Assembly: GCA_950295325.1 (NCBI GenBank)
Contig: OX485804.1
Location: 13,206,001 to 13,270,000 of the forward strand
Reading direction: 5' to 3'
Source of the DNA: Polytrichum commune
Taxonomy: Eukaryota; Streptophyta; Polytrichopsida; Polytrichales; Polytrichaceae
Length of the DNA: 64,000 nt
Positions 23,745 to 35,611 of the stretch are shown here, in pieces. The notes below the pieces were generated by a model. The model searched no databases. It saw only the letters and a list, made by a program, of their open reading frames with translations, and was not told the DNA's origin. Position 1 is the stretch's first letter. Each line of letters opens with the position of its first letter. Position numbers and translations under genes: made by a program.

Positions 23745-23826
23745 TGCACCGGCCGGGAATCGAACCCGGGTCTGTACCGTTCTGCTGACGTGGCAGGGTA
23801 CTATTCTACCACTAGACCACCGGTGC
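23745..23826 (-). tRNA. tRNA-Gly(GCC) with an 11-nt intron
   Basis: The 71-nt exon sequence is identical to that of the plus-strand gene, split after A37 by CGTCAGCAGAA, leaving C38. The intron's GCAG can pair with CTGC (positions 32-35). This places the 3' cut inside a 3-nt bulge AAC after its second base and pairs C32 with the G three nucleotides before the intron end. That is the anticodon-intron pair required by eukaryotic tRNA splicing endonuclease. All stems are intact. Introns in tRNA-Gly(GCC) are not the usual plant situation, where tRNA-Tyr and elongator tRNA-Met carry them. I read this as a potentially functional intron-containing tRNA gene. Confidence 0.85.
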
Positions 23827-24709
23827 GCCATCACAAGACCCTTTCGTAGATACCGCTGTCCGAGCCCTGACTCGGCGTAACCAGCCGGCTACGAACGAAG
23901 CTCATGCGTTATTGATGTCCACTGGTACACTCGTTTCAGCTTTCATACAAGATCTCATTCCAGAACCCACATTTCTGCAAGACACGACATGAGCTCGAAC
24001 TTAAAAACCCGTACAATACGTTAAAAAGCTTTCATGGCACCCCTGAAGGCTATTTCGCAACTTATGCTTCCAAGAGTTGGACTCCTTTGGTCAAGATCGG
24101 GAATTGTGCATACCTTCATGTACTCGCACCTGCTCTGATATTACTGAAACTGGGTTTGACTTTTATGCAAGATGACACATAGATAAACATTGACTGCTCT
24201 GTGACAATGCACATGTCAGCTGATACATGTCACGATTTCAGAACAATTTGGCAAGAAAAGCTTTTGCCAATGTGCAGTCTACTCTTCATCAAAGTTCTGA
24301 TGTGCAATCCACAAAACTGGACTCCACAAAATCACCTTTACAATGGTGGAAACTTCATGAGGTCAAAGTTGTGCATCCTTTGAGTTCTCAATTTGTGCAT
24401 ACATATATACATCAATATTGCAGATTAATAATATTTTAAAGTCGTAGTGATTTTGAGATATTGCAATAATCTCAACAATCGATGTTCAATGTTAGGTTTG
24501 CTTCTGTAAGGTGCAGAGGCACAACTAACATGGTTGAAAGAATGTTGCTACATCAAACATGATCCAGCCAAATGTAGACAATGATAACACAAGATTTCAC
24601 GGTTTACTGTAGAGACCATCATATGTGTCATAAAATATTTATTTTTACCAACTTTCATATGATCAGGCTGATTTGAATTCTCCATAATTCGTCACTTACA
24701 CGAGTCACA

Positions 24710-25550
24710 TTTCAGTAGGGTTGGATGGCACCAGTCTGATGATCAACTATGTTACAAACATGTTGGAGTTTGTCAATATTTTGGATTTGGTTAATTTAGA
24801 TCATTTAGTGTCACAAATGACATAATGAGCTGGAGGCATTAAATCTTTTTACTTACATTCTGAGCAGCAGGACTCCACTGAACGTGCAATCTTCGATTGT
24901 CGTGCACAGACGTGTCGTGGGACTCGTGCGTCGCCAGAGACCTCCATCACATCACCCATATTTAGTGGGATCTTAGATGACTTTGATATCAGAAGTTTCT
25001 TTCCTGGCAAGCTGTCTGTCTGTGCCTCTAACAAGGTTGACTTGTAAGATTTCCTACATCTGTAAAGGATGACAAGTTCTCAGATATTGATTGATCTGCC
25101 CAGGAAGGTGCAATGGGGAGAGTACATGTTTTACCTTCACCAATATTACGTACACTGAATAAGACATTATTACACCCAGTAACTACGAATAGTAACACGC
25201 ACTACTCGGGATAATAAGTGTAGTATTCTCTATTGACACTTGATTTTTTTTTTTTTCTAAGTTTCTCTTTAGAGAATTACTTTCTGCACCATATGCAGCC
25301 TCTTTCATATATGGGGACATAACTAGCACTTCCACAATTTCCAGGCTTTCTTAAAGTTATACAAGTGCCCCCAATTCAGGAAATCGAGAATAACATTGTT
25401 CCTCCTGCTCCTGCACAAATTTTGAGATTCTTGCAATTGTCATTATAGTTCAAAAGTGCAACAGTGTATGATGCAACAGTAACAGAATGTTAGGTTCAAA
25501 TGGTTGTGTGATTCTTGGAACCTGCCTACATTTTATAACACAAAGTTTAG
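24710..25550 (+). repeat. Segmental duplication, decayed copy
   Basis: This is the partner of 17915-18690 and lies about 6.8 kb downstream in the same orientation. It contains the pseudo-exon at 24872-24976 and the flanking intron and 3' sequence. Indels and substitutions are scattered throughout. Confidence 0.85.
24872..24976 (+). pseudogene. Decayed copy of the last RAD51AP1-like exon
   Basis: The frame still reads TPLNVQSS...HRRVVGL then VRRQRPPSHHPYLVGS and stop, so it stays open over 34 residues. Compared with the gene at 14712-18183, the conserved GLSRRHRPPPLHP is changed at S, H, P and L (GLVRRQRPPSHHP). No other exon of the gene is nearby, so it is a lone duplicated exon. Confidence 0.8.
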
Positions 25551-26500
25551 CTGTGGGAGATTATTTGTAGGAGTTATATGCTATCTCTCACTCACTACAG
25601 AACCTGAGATTGGAGGTAGTCAAGAGAGGTTCATAATCAAAGTAAATTGATCAACCCAACAGCTCCAACGCATTTCTGTGGAGGAGCGCCTCAGGTTGGT
25701 GTCTCTGGAATTGCTGTGGCTGCCAATCTTGTAGATTGATCCCTTGTGCAGCAAATAAACGTCATGCACTGTCAATTGGCAAGTTTGGTGACTACAACAG
25801 TTTTGCGCATACATTAGAAATTTCACTCAATTGGGGATACGGAAAATGTGCACGTCATTCAAGGACTGATTGATCAACCTCTAAGGCAGTCTGGATACAA
25901 ACACCACCAACTCTAAATATAATCATGCAATAGTTTGAAGCAATGCATTGTGAAAGCTGGAAGGACTCTTGAACGTTTGCACATAGATACTATTAAAGTT
26001 GTCCATAATCAAGTGCTGTTATGCACTATTTGACATCTGCAAGATGGGACACTGAGTAGCTGCCATGTAGAGGGTACATAATAGTTTCCTTCACCCACTT
26101 GGTTTTGCAAATTGGAGTCAACTTACTTGACTTTGCGTTGCTCACTGGAAAAGAAAACTCTGAGGTGCATGCTCTATGCACTGCAGTTGGAAGAAACACC
26201 CATTAGACACATGGATTCTTCTGACAGTATGCTACATGTATGTATTGTACAAAGCAAATTGCCTATGGCTACTGCCTAGCTGTGGAATTTCTCACAATGC
26301 TGCTGCATGCTTTTCACTTGGATGCAAGTTGCCATGACCTTTGAGGGTTCACATTTCACCCCCCCACATTCACAATATCACTTGTCGTACGGCATTTGTG
26401 TTGAAGATGGCATTGGCCTGTGCACATGAAGAAAATAGTTTCAGGTGCTCAGTTGTTGATTCTATTTTATTTGATATTGAAGATGATGGACACTGCCTGT
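25551..26500. other. Convergent 3' region, no further gene seen
   Basis: No protein family is recognisable. The right part must contain the last exon and 3'UTR of the minus-strand kinesin gene, which I could not place with certainty (candidates lie at about 26390-26510). Confidence 0.4.
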
Positions 26501-26569
26501 TGAAAGATTTGAAATGCTGAGTTGCACACAATATTGAGGTCCTAAACCAGTTGGAGGACGTGTCATTAC

Positions 26570-29500
26570 CTGCCTCACACTCAGTCCAATCTTTTGAAGA
26601 TCGTCAAACTGCACAGTAGCAAATACGGTAAAAGACTAGTGAGAATAGATTTTTTTTTTTTATTGCTCAGATTTTTGTGCTTACAATGGTGTTTCGATAT
26701 TCTCTGTATAGTCTAACCTGGCCACACGAATCACAATCTTTACATCAAATTCTGTGCCACATACCTGAAGAAGACATGCCCAGAATTGACCACCAAACTG
26801 GTGAATATGTACATATTTAGATGGACTGATTGTGGATATGTTAGGCCTACTGTTGGCACAATTCCAAATTTCATTTAGACAGAATCATACCTCTTTAAGA
26901 GGCTCTGGTGATGTTTCACGCAACTTCAAAATCCTCTCTGTGCGTACAGGCCCGATACCCTGCAAAGAGGAACAATTCATGTTGGTTCCAGAAGACCATC
27001 TTACTGCAATCACCATATGAGATTTGATATGTGTTCCACGCTGATTCAGTGAATAGATCCGACTTGCATATATCCCACATACAATGAGCTTTGGCATACC
27101 CTTAGTTGAAGTAGCTCCTCCCTGCGGAACAGACAGATCAGACTGGTCACAAATGATTACATGCATTAGCTGCTTTTATACCGGTGTTTATATTCCTTTC
27201 CATTATTTTGTTTGACTATAATTTTGACATAACCAGTTTACAAATGAGGAATATGACGCTAACAGCCATACCTGCTTGCTGTGTTCAGGGTATCTAAGTA
27301 TTCCTTTGCCAACGTCCTCTGCACATGGACACACAGAGACGGAAATGAGTTGCATTGTACAAGTGTAAAGAAAATACGAGAAATTGTAAATCTGATTCTG
27401 CTGCTAGAATGCCGATAAGAACATGTGAATAAAGGAGACCTTCCTTTTGCAAATAAATAGAAAAAGTTACCTGTAGCTCCGGGTTGGTTCTACTAAACTT
27501 GTCAAACGGAGTGCCTGTGCATGATACAGGGGTGAGCATTGAATTCTCTCCTAATGCAGGAGTCATCGGATCACAAGCTGCGAGCTTCAAAGGTGATTGA
27601 TGATCAATTCCATTGAAGTTGCTCTCGGCGAAGTTTCTCTCCAAAGAACCCACGGCATAGTCCACGGTGGATGACTTGCATTTTAGTGGAGTGACATCCA
27701 ACTCCGCAACTCGTGGCATATTTACAGGTAGTGGTGCAAGAGCACGCAAGCTGAGACTGAGGTTCTTCAGTCTTGCGCTAAGAGGTGGGGAGGTCGTAGA
27801 ATTCACTGGGGTTTTGTATGCCGACAGTGTAGATAGACTGAGGTTCTTCAGTCTTTCACTGAGAGGTGGAGAGGTGAACGCCACAATTGCAGTATTTTCA
27901 GCCGATTGTGTATTTGGGCTGCAATTGTCCTTATTGGCTCCGGAGGCCCCTTTTATAAGCACCATTGAGTGTTTCAGTATTCACAGATCACAAGCAAAAC
28001 TGCATCAAGAGCGTAATTGATACTTCACGTACTGATGCTCTATACTTATAAGGTACGATAGTTTGGACATTGATTGAACAAAGACTTGATTAAGCAAAGA
28101 GGATACCTAAGTGCACACTGTTCGGTTGTTGCTCCTGATTGCTAACAGTATTCGTAGAACCTTTGTCCGAAATATAAGTCCAACTCACACCTGTGTCCTT
28201 TTCTACTCCTGATTTAGTGAAGGAGGTTCCAAAAGCGCACTGCATGGGAGAAGAATATGTCAGAACAATAACAAGTACTTAGTCAATCGCGGATAGGTCT
28301 CATCTAAACATCGGTCTCAAGAATGAGCTCAAAGACTTAAAAGTTTAGTCTACCTATTAGTAAATCTCTATGTCAACGCACATGTTCTGGCTTATCGCAA
28401 GTGAAAATAATCGGAGGTGGCCACATCGAATGTACCTCATTTCCTGTTTGCAATTTTCTCGCTTTGTCCACAATCTTCACCCTGTAGCGAAAATCAATTA
28501 GTACAATTGTCAGACTTCTGAGAAAGATGCTAGTGAAAATAGTGGCAATGTATGCACACAATTTATCACGAATACGTCACATAACTCACCTTGGTTTAGG
28601 GTTACCAGTATTGGGGACAGACATGGCTGCCCTCTTCGGTGCTGCGGCTGCTTTAGAGGCACTTGGTGTCTTCGCACAAAGTGGACTAGGATAGATAGTG
28701 ACTGGCCTTCGTGGTGTTCGGTTCTTCGACTCTCGCCATGCCTTCAGTTTGGCCTCCATATCCAATTTCTGATCATTGGCATCCCCTTGATATTCAACTT
28801 GAAGTCTATTTACCACCTGCCTTGATTTTGATGCCATGCTGAGTGTTGCAGAGGACTCTTGGTAACAGTCTGAATTCTGGAAGTTACAATTCCAGATCAA
28901 AAAAATTAGTACAAGATCAAAATTGCACATCAAGCCACACCAACTTCCTTCTGTACTCGGGCCAAGGTTATTGTGAACAAGTAATCAACTGCTAGGGAAC
29001 AAGCATGCCTTATGCTGAAAACAAACTCACCAGGCAAGCCACCATCACAGCACGGCTGGTGCCACCTAACGAATCTTGCAATATCCTGGTAAGCTTGCTG
29101 TCACGATATGGCACTCGAGAGTCATTCGCATTAAGAGCACTGATAACCTTCGACAAGGCAAAAAGCGATTGATTGATTGCAGTGCTCTCAAGCAAACGCA
29201 AACCATCATTTCCTGTTCTGCGGTTGTTCTCGCTTCCTGCAATGTGATTCCAAAATGAAAAATGACGGGAATCTGATGATACACAAACCCTGAGGATCTG
29301 AACTCTAAAGGAGGACATTGTTCCACCGGTGTTACTTGATAGTATTTCCTTGGGCCATTCAATTATTAAAATACACAGGAATTGAATGTACAAACTAAAT
29401 AGAAGTCAGATATACCTGCAAGATCAATGAGATTAAGCTTTCCTGACAGCTCTGCAAAGGGGCTGCCGTCATTACTGTTTGTCACTGTGATTGTGAGAAT

Positions 29501-31147
29501 TGAATGGCTTCGACTAGACACATCATTGAGACCGGTCAATCCTGTGCGACGAAATGCGCATCCTTCCCCAAATATTGTATCGAAGTCCTCAATGTTGTTC
29601 ACTTCCACCTGTATTCAGAATAACGCCTCACTAAAACGAGACCAACTATTTTCACCTTCGTCATCAAAATGCGATGCATAAGGAGAATGTAAGTCCGGAT
29701 AATAATTATTTATGAATTAACTCCTGAGTTAGAAACTTGCCTGTGCTAGACCACGCAGCTGGATACGACCATGGCCATCTTCGAGCACCGGGAGCTCCAT
29801 GTCCGTTAAGTTCAGGAGATCGTAGCAACGATCCATATAGACTTCGTAGAAGGATATGTCTATTTGGCTCATTGTGGTGTTTGCCATTGCCAGGATGCTC
29901 TCCATCGCCAAGGTCATTAAACCCGGTTGATCGTCGGAACCCTAAACACCACTCTTAGATTGTAAAAACCAAGAGTTTGAAGTTCATTTGAGTGGTCCTT
30001 CTTTCTATTCCATTTTCTCGCTTTACCTAGGAATGGGTGTCTAGGAGATCGGAGCGGCAGCATTTTTTGTTATTGCAATAGTAAGAGAAGTATCCATCCA
30101 ACTATGCCGCAAACTTGAATGATGGACTCAATGTTACTGCCTTCGCATGACTGAGTTCCACTCAAAATACCACTTAGGGCTATGAGTGGTACAAAACGCC
30201 TAATTAGAGATGACACTAACCTGCTTAAACGACAAGGCAATTGTATCTGCGCTGTATTTGATTAGTTAACTTCGCATAACTTGCATCATGTAGGTTCCGA
30301 AAGGAGTTAGAGGCTAATTATTCGGTGCAACTCATCAGCACAACTTATACGAGAAACACTAACCTCCATTGTATATGTTTTGCCACTTCCTGTAGCACCA
30401 TATGCAAAGACTGTAGCATTGTTCCCACGAAAAATCGATGGAAGGATAGGCTCCACTTCCGCAGAAAAGATGCTGCTTACTGGATCTTGCTCAGAATAGC
30501 AAGCATCCAGCTGGTATGACTCCACGCGACTGCACGAATGCACATCGCATCATTTCAAATCCACACTATGACTCAGACCAGACGACGAAAAGCAAATTGA
30601 GGGGGAGACATTGAAATTGCAAACTTCATCCAATGTCAAAGCACCGCTCTTCGATTAACAATAATATTAATAGCATTGTACTAGCGACTACTGCCTCTCA
30701 TGGCCTCTGATCAGTACGCCAATTTGATTTTCGTCAGAGTAGCACGACACGCGAAGCGTCAAGAGTTCCACCAAGATATTCACGATGCATTAGAGACGAG
30801 TGTTACTGGTACTTAATCATAGTGTACATTATTTCTTAGTGCTACAGCAATTATAGAAACCAGAGTAGTGATTGGAAGCTGAACCTTGTGTTCTTGTCTG
30901 AGAGTCGAAGAGTATCAACTCCGTCTGATCCTTTAAAAATTTCCGTAATAGCACTCGTGTCGCAGGCCTCGGACTCCAAGGAAGGACGCACGCGAACCAC
31001 TACACGCACTCTACTTTCATGTCCTGTTTTTGGCACTCGACTGGTCGGAGTCCCCAATCTTGAGAGCCCAGGTGTGCCACCACGAGGAGTATTGTTAAGC
31101 CTTCCTGTCATGGCGCGTCCGGGCGTGCCAACCTTCGGGCTCGACAT
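26570..31147 (-). CDS. Kinesin-10 (KIN-10/KIF22-type) motor
   Basis: Fourteen exons fit in frame: 31147-30885, 30529-30364, 29941-29741, 29608-29416, 29236-29031, 28876-28590, 28481-28436, 28239-28191, 28134-28107, 27918-27471, 27318-27272, 27121-27100, 26959-26891 and 26608-26570, giving 688 codons. A short last exon downstream is unresolved. The N-terminus is basic and rich in TP/SP sites. The motor domain (about 45-345) has the P-loop GATGSGKT (132-139), switch I NDVSSRSH (238-245) and switch II LIDLAG. The C-terminus ends in a helix-hairpin-helix ([20 protein letters not shown], then DDLQKIGLS), typical of KIF22/Kid chromokinesins and plant KIN-10B/C, not of KIN10A/PAKRP2. The likely role is microtubule motor and chromatin binding in dividing cells. 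Intron 3 is of the GC-AG type; exons 9 and 12 are micro-exons of 28 and 22 nt. Confidence 0.88.
27750..27880 (-). repeat. In-frame tandem duplication in kinesin exon 10
   Basis: The 14-residue segment [14 protein letters not shown] occurs twice about 28 residues apart, in a serine-rich region between motor and helix-hairpin-helix. The DNA copies ('ctgaggttcttcagtctt') are nearly identical, pointing to a recent in-frame duplication. Confidence 0.85.
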
Positions 31148-31488
31148 CTCACTTTATCGTCCTGGACCAAGAAACGCAATTGCGGCAGGAGATTTGCAAC
31201 TTCGCAACAACGCTCCTACTCTGCTGCAGTCATAGCACTGATTGCGACGCATCGACAGGAGCTGAGCCAAGAAACGTCGCAACTCCCAAAGTCGTAGAGC
31301 TCTATACTGCACAAAGAACCAAATAATTCCAATCCAAACAGGAACGAAAACTCCCTCTCACTACGAGCTTCAAGCTCAAGCTATCAAACCTCAATTACAT
31401 ATAGTAGTTAAGAGAGCAGACAGAGCTTAACCAAAGGCGTCCTTGGCAACCTCCAAAACGTCACGAAACTCTCACGGAGTCAATTTCC
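31148..31488. other. Proximal upstream region of the kinesin gene
   Basis: Probable promoter and 5'UTR on the minus strand. No TATA box or other motif could be assigned with confidence. Confidence 0.4.
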
Positions 31489-32180
31489 ACACTCACTGTC
31501 CTCCCACTGTTCTTTGACAAACAATAGACGTCATAAAGGCAATCGACAGACTAAAAAAGCTCAATCCAACTCCAAAAACTTCCGATGCTGAGTCAGAGAC
31601 AAGTAGAACAAGCACAGGAGAGAGGAATGAATTGTTGTTGCTAGCTGTAAGAAATAATGTCGTCCTATCAAATGTTCTTGAACAGTCCTTAAAGTTTATA
31701 ATACAACAGAGGCGCTGCAAAAGCTCACTACGGCACGGCCAAAACTACCGACGGTGAGCCACTGACAAATAGAATAAGCAAAAGTGGGAAAATTGTCCTG
31801 TCAATTGCTCTTCGACAGACCTTGGAGTCTATAATGCCATAGAGAAGCTGAGAAAGCTCAGTACCGAACGGGTCTCCACTCAGAACCTATCGATGGAGAG
31901 CTAGAAACATGGAGAGGACTAACGTACTATTGCGAGCCAAAATGTTTCGCGAATGCAAACGAGGGAGAGAGAAATAGAATAAGCGCCAGTGCGGGCAATT
32001 GTCCTATCAAAGGCTCTTCGACAGACCTCACAGTCTACAATGCCATAGAGAAGCTGAAAAAGCACAATACCGAACGGGTCCCGACTCGGAAACTATCGAT
32101 GGAGAGCTAGAAACATGGAGAAGAGAGATGACTAACTTACTTACTGTAGCGAGCAAGAATGTTTCGAGAATGTAAAACGA
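31489..32180 (-). repeat. Decaying tandem array upstream of the kinesin gene
   Basis: Units begin with a sequence like 'attgtcctatcaa..gctcttcgacagac', followed by 'gtctataatgccatagagaa' and 'agctagaaacatggag'. The two best units start at about 31792 and 31998 (period about 206 bp). Two more diverged ones are at about 31489 and 31660. Divergence rises toward the gene. A regulatory role is possible but unproven. Confidence 0.75.
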
Positions 32181-32212
32181 GAGAGAGCGAGAGAGAGAGA
32201 GAGAGAGGAGTT
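32179..32212. repeat. GA-rich microsatellite
   Basis: A (GA)n tract, about 28 bp with one interruption, directly follows the tandem array. GA tracts are common in plant promoters and 5'UTRs; here it lies about 1 kb upstream of the kinesin start. Confidence 0.8.
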
Positions 32213-32339
32213 CGTGGATGCTGGTCCGTCCGATTTGCCGCCGTTGACAGTGGTTTGGAATGGCGTGGGAAGCCTTAACGGCAACATCTGACGGCAATGA
32301 TGGCACGGTTCCCCAAAAGAACCCCTTAAGTGAACGGTC

Positions 32340-34395
32340 AGTCCTTCAGTAGTGCAGGGGCCAAATCAATTCGCCAGAAAAAATACTATCTGGCCAATAG
32401 CCTCTTCCCATTTTCAAATTTCCTTTGGAGGCTTTGTCAAACACAAGCAACCTGTGCCACCAAAAGCCCCACCCTACTGTTTCTTTAATCCCTTTTATAA
32501 TTCAAATTGCATAGTGGTGTTTAATATGACCAAAATTCAAACGGAAATTGGTAGGTAGTGAAATGTTATACTAAGTATTGTATTTAGTGTCACTTACTAT
32601 TTGGGATTACACGATGCTATAGCTATTTACTATATAGCTCATTTTGAACCAACAAAGGTCGATCGAGTTGGTTGTTTGGACATTTTAGAACATCAGCATC
32701 TTTATTTGTTAGAAAATTACGTTAACAGTAGAAAGATATTGCACTATGTAACACTAAATAACAAGTGATATTAAATACGTTGTTTAGTGTAGCGTTGTCC
32801 AAAATCAGTGTCCAAGGAGATTGTTGGCATCATATGTCCAAATCCTTGTGTTTCCAAGTCCAACCAATTGCATGTTATGATCTTTCGGTTTTATTTTATT
32901 TTATTTGCTCTAGATTTATCCAGTCTAGTGTGTTGTCAAAGAAGAATCTCATGCCGTGCATGCATACATGCACAGTACAATACGATTCCATACGGGGTTT
33001 AATTTACTTTATTTTTTTGAAGAGTATTTGATGAAAGGAGGGCGTTTTGCATGGGATTTTGTGGATGGAAAAAAAATCCACAGACAAAAATTTAAATAAA
33101 CTGTTAAAAGAGAAAAAGACATGACATGTGTGTGTTTCACGTGAGGAAGCATTGTCCATCATTTCCTTGTTTAAAAGTTAGGGTTTAGAAGAGGTAGATT
33201 TATGGGGTTGTCTAACTTTGGCTATTGTTTGAGACTAGCATTGATGATAGCCTTAGATAAATCTAGAGCTCCCTTCCCTGGCCACATGGTTCTAGTTAAT
33301 TTGGGGTATATTATATATATATTCCTTTACAATGATCCTTTACACCCTCCACCTGGAATCATGGAAACAAAACTTGTAGCCTAAAGAAAAAATGGAAATA
33401 AATAAATAAATAATTGTTAGATTTTTTTACACTGAATGAGTTATTTACAACTAGCAATTGGTTCTCCCCATTCATTGATCCAATTTTCTCCCTATTGTTT
33501 GTTTTATGATTTATCCCCTAGGGTGTGCACCTTTCATTAAAAACCAAGAACCATGTGCATTCGCAACATTATCTAAAAATACCCTCCACACAAGTTTTTT
33601 GGTTGTAAAATCAAGCAATACTTGTACAATTTCAATGATAAAAATACAAGTGACAATATGTATACATAAAAAATCTACATTCATATAAAGTCATTAACAT
33701 AAGTATACAAAGATTCTTTTAAATACCAATTAACCCTTATCATATGTCAAATGCAAAACCCTAGCATTCATCATAAAATTGTCAAAGACTTTTTCATCCC
33801 CCGAATGTAACTCATAAGCATCTAATTCTACAATATATGTCATAAAAGCTAGTGTAATTATTGTTTCAAAAGATCAATAAGATCATATGAATTTTTTTTT
33901 ATCAAATGATTAGTAAGATCATAAGTCCACTTGTTGCTAGTTTTTTTTGATACCAACATAAGCCAATGTCCATGTTTGATGAACGGTCCTTCAAGTCAAT
34001 TGGATCCCAATACTCCACCTAGCAATTACCAATTTTTTTACATCCCAACACACCACACCTTCATTGGTGCTTTTTGTTTGCTTTTTTGTTTTTGGTCTAC
34101 CACATTTTTGACAATTCTAGCTTTAGGTGTGTTCTTGTCTTAAATTTCCTTGCCTGCATCTTGTAGTCATGATAACAATCAAAACTCAAAGTATCTTGAA
34201 CAAATAAAGGCTACTTGACCCATTTTACTCCACTTGTTAATTAGTCTCTACCATGCATGCTTTAATAATAGCCACAACTTAATTCAGAGACAAGAAAAGC
34301 ATTTTGCTCTTTATTCAAAACCAAGAATTCAATTGATGAAAGAAGTTATCTATAAACAACTATTGTTGCTTCCACGCTCTAATGCACAAAACCAC
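32340..34395. other. Intergenic stretch with a family-A-like MITE near 32565-32800
   Basis: At 32568-32800 the ends ('actaagtattgtatttagtg' and its degraded inverse 'acgttgtttagtgtag') and 'acgatgctatagct' resemble a repeat also partly seen at 22110-22280. The rest is AT-rich with no gene recognised. Confidence 0.4.
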
Positions 34396-34397
34396 TA

Positions 34398-34724
34398 CCG
34401 TAACACCATAGCAGGTTCGTTCTTAAATAATTCCAAAAAAAAAAACGAAAAATATCAGAAATTCCAGGCCATGAAGAACGAAATTATGGAAAATTATATT
34501 ATGAAAAGAACGAAAATCAAGAAAGTTGGGTGAAGCAGACTCTGTTGAAAAAATCAATTTAAGTTGTCATCCCGGTACATCTACTATGTTCCAGGATGAA
34601 TTATTTTTTTTCCTCAAAATAGAAGAACGAATTTCAAAAAAATCTATTTTTAGCAAACGAACCTTATTTTTTCAAAAAAATAAATATTCGTTCGCCAGGT
34701 GATGAACTTGCTATGGTGTTACGG
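34398..34724. mobile_element. MITE with TA target duplication
   Basis: The ends are inverted copies: CCGTAACACCATAGCAGGTT at left and the complement of CCGTAACACCATAGCAAGTT at right. The element is flanked on both sides by TA (34396-34397 and 34725-34726). The length is 327 bp. The TA duplication places it with Tc1/mariner-type non-autonomous elements. The interior is A-rich and non-coding. Confidence 0.85.
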
Positions 34725-35351
34725 TAATATGACGAGCACCCAAAAGGATGTAGGGGCAATGTGAAACACAAGAAACAATGAGGAAAGGAGGAGTTTTGAG
34801 CACCTTTGCAATTTCAACATACTAATGTGTTGGTCTTTACAGCAAAGCCTAACTTCCAAGTCACCTAATGCATGCAATCACTGCCTACATCAACCACCCA
34901 CATCAACTATCCACATCCCCTTTGATTGGCCTCCACAAAGATGCGTAGCCCATTCCTCTTGCAACCCTAAGCAAGAAGCGGCCATGTTTACAACTCAATG
35001 ACCCCTTCCAAAACCTTGATATTGCCTCTTCCATACATGCATGGATGAGATAAGGAAATGAAAATTTTATTCATCCTAGTTTCATCCAATATTAAATACT
35101 TATCCCATAAAGTCTAGTGACACTACCATACAAAAACAAATGTTGTATGTTTTCTAGAAGTCCTTCATACATGCACATAAACTACGAGCTACAATTTGTG
35201 TAGCATATGTATACATAGTAGAGCAAAGTTCATATTCATACCCCTTTTGTGCACTCATGTATACTCATACGTGTTATGAAAGGTGCAACCCTTGAATTTA
35301 TCCCTTTGATCCATGGTTCAAATTGTGGAGAATGAAAGAACATACAGATTG
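34725..35351. other. Intergenic stretch, nothing recognised
   Basis: AT-rich DNA between two MITEs with no gene or RNA signal. Confidence 0.4.
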
Positions 35352-35611
35352 ATCACTATATTCGTTAATTTGAGACTTTCTCTTGTCTCAAATTAATATA
35401 TGGACCATAATAACAACATGGTCTAATGTTTGGGTCGTCCTACCTAAACCATCTTGATATGAGTTCTTAATTGGGTTCTTGATATGAACACCCGCTTCAA
35501 AGTATTTGCATCTTACAACATTCTCCAATATTTGTGTGATTTTATCCATGTTCTTATATTTGTGACTGTCTCAAAATGCCAAAAAAGTCCCAAATTAACG
35601 AATATAGTGAT
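35352..35611. mobile_element. MITE family B, solo copy
   Basis: Terminal inverted repeats ATCACTATATTCGTTAATTT and its complement bound 260 bp of non-coding DNA. A second copy is nested at 51349-51594. A 3-bp TTG flanks both ends here, a possible target duplication. Confidence 0.8.

Larger units (their letters stand above)
22860..24290. repeat. Foldback of two tRNA-Gly cassettes
   Basis: The left arm (about 22860-23590) and right arm (about 23695-24290) are inverted copies separated by a spacer of about 100 bp. Matching blocks include 'cacagagcagtcaatgttt', 'ctgaaactgggtttgact' (right) with its complement at left, 'cgagctcatgtcgtg', the tRNA genes themselves and the sequence just beyond their 3' ends. 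The block 'ggtatgagagctaaaa.gag' to 'cgcatgagcttc' recurs after the left tRNA, suggesting that the left arm began as a tandem array. Confidence 0.85.
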
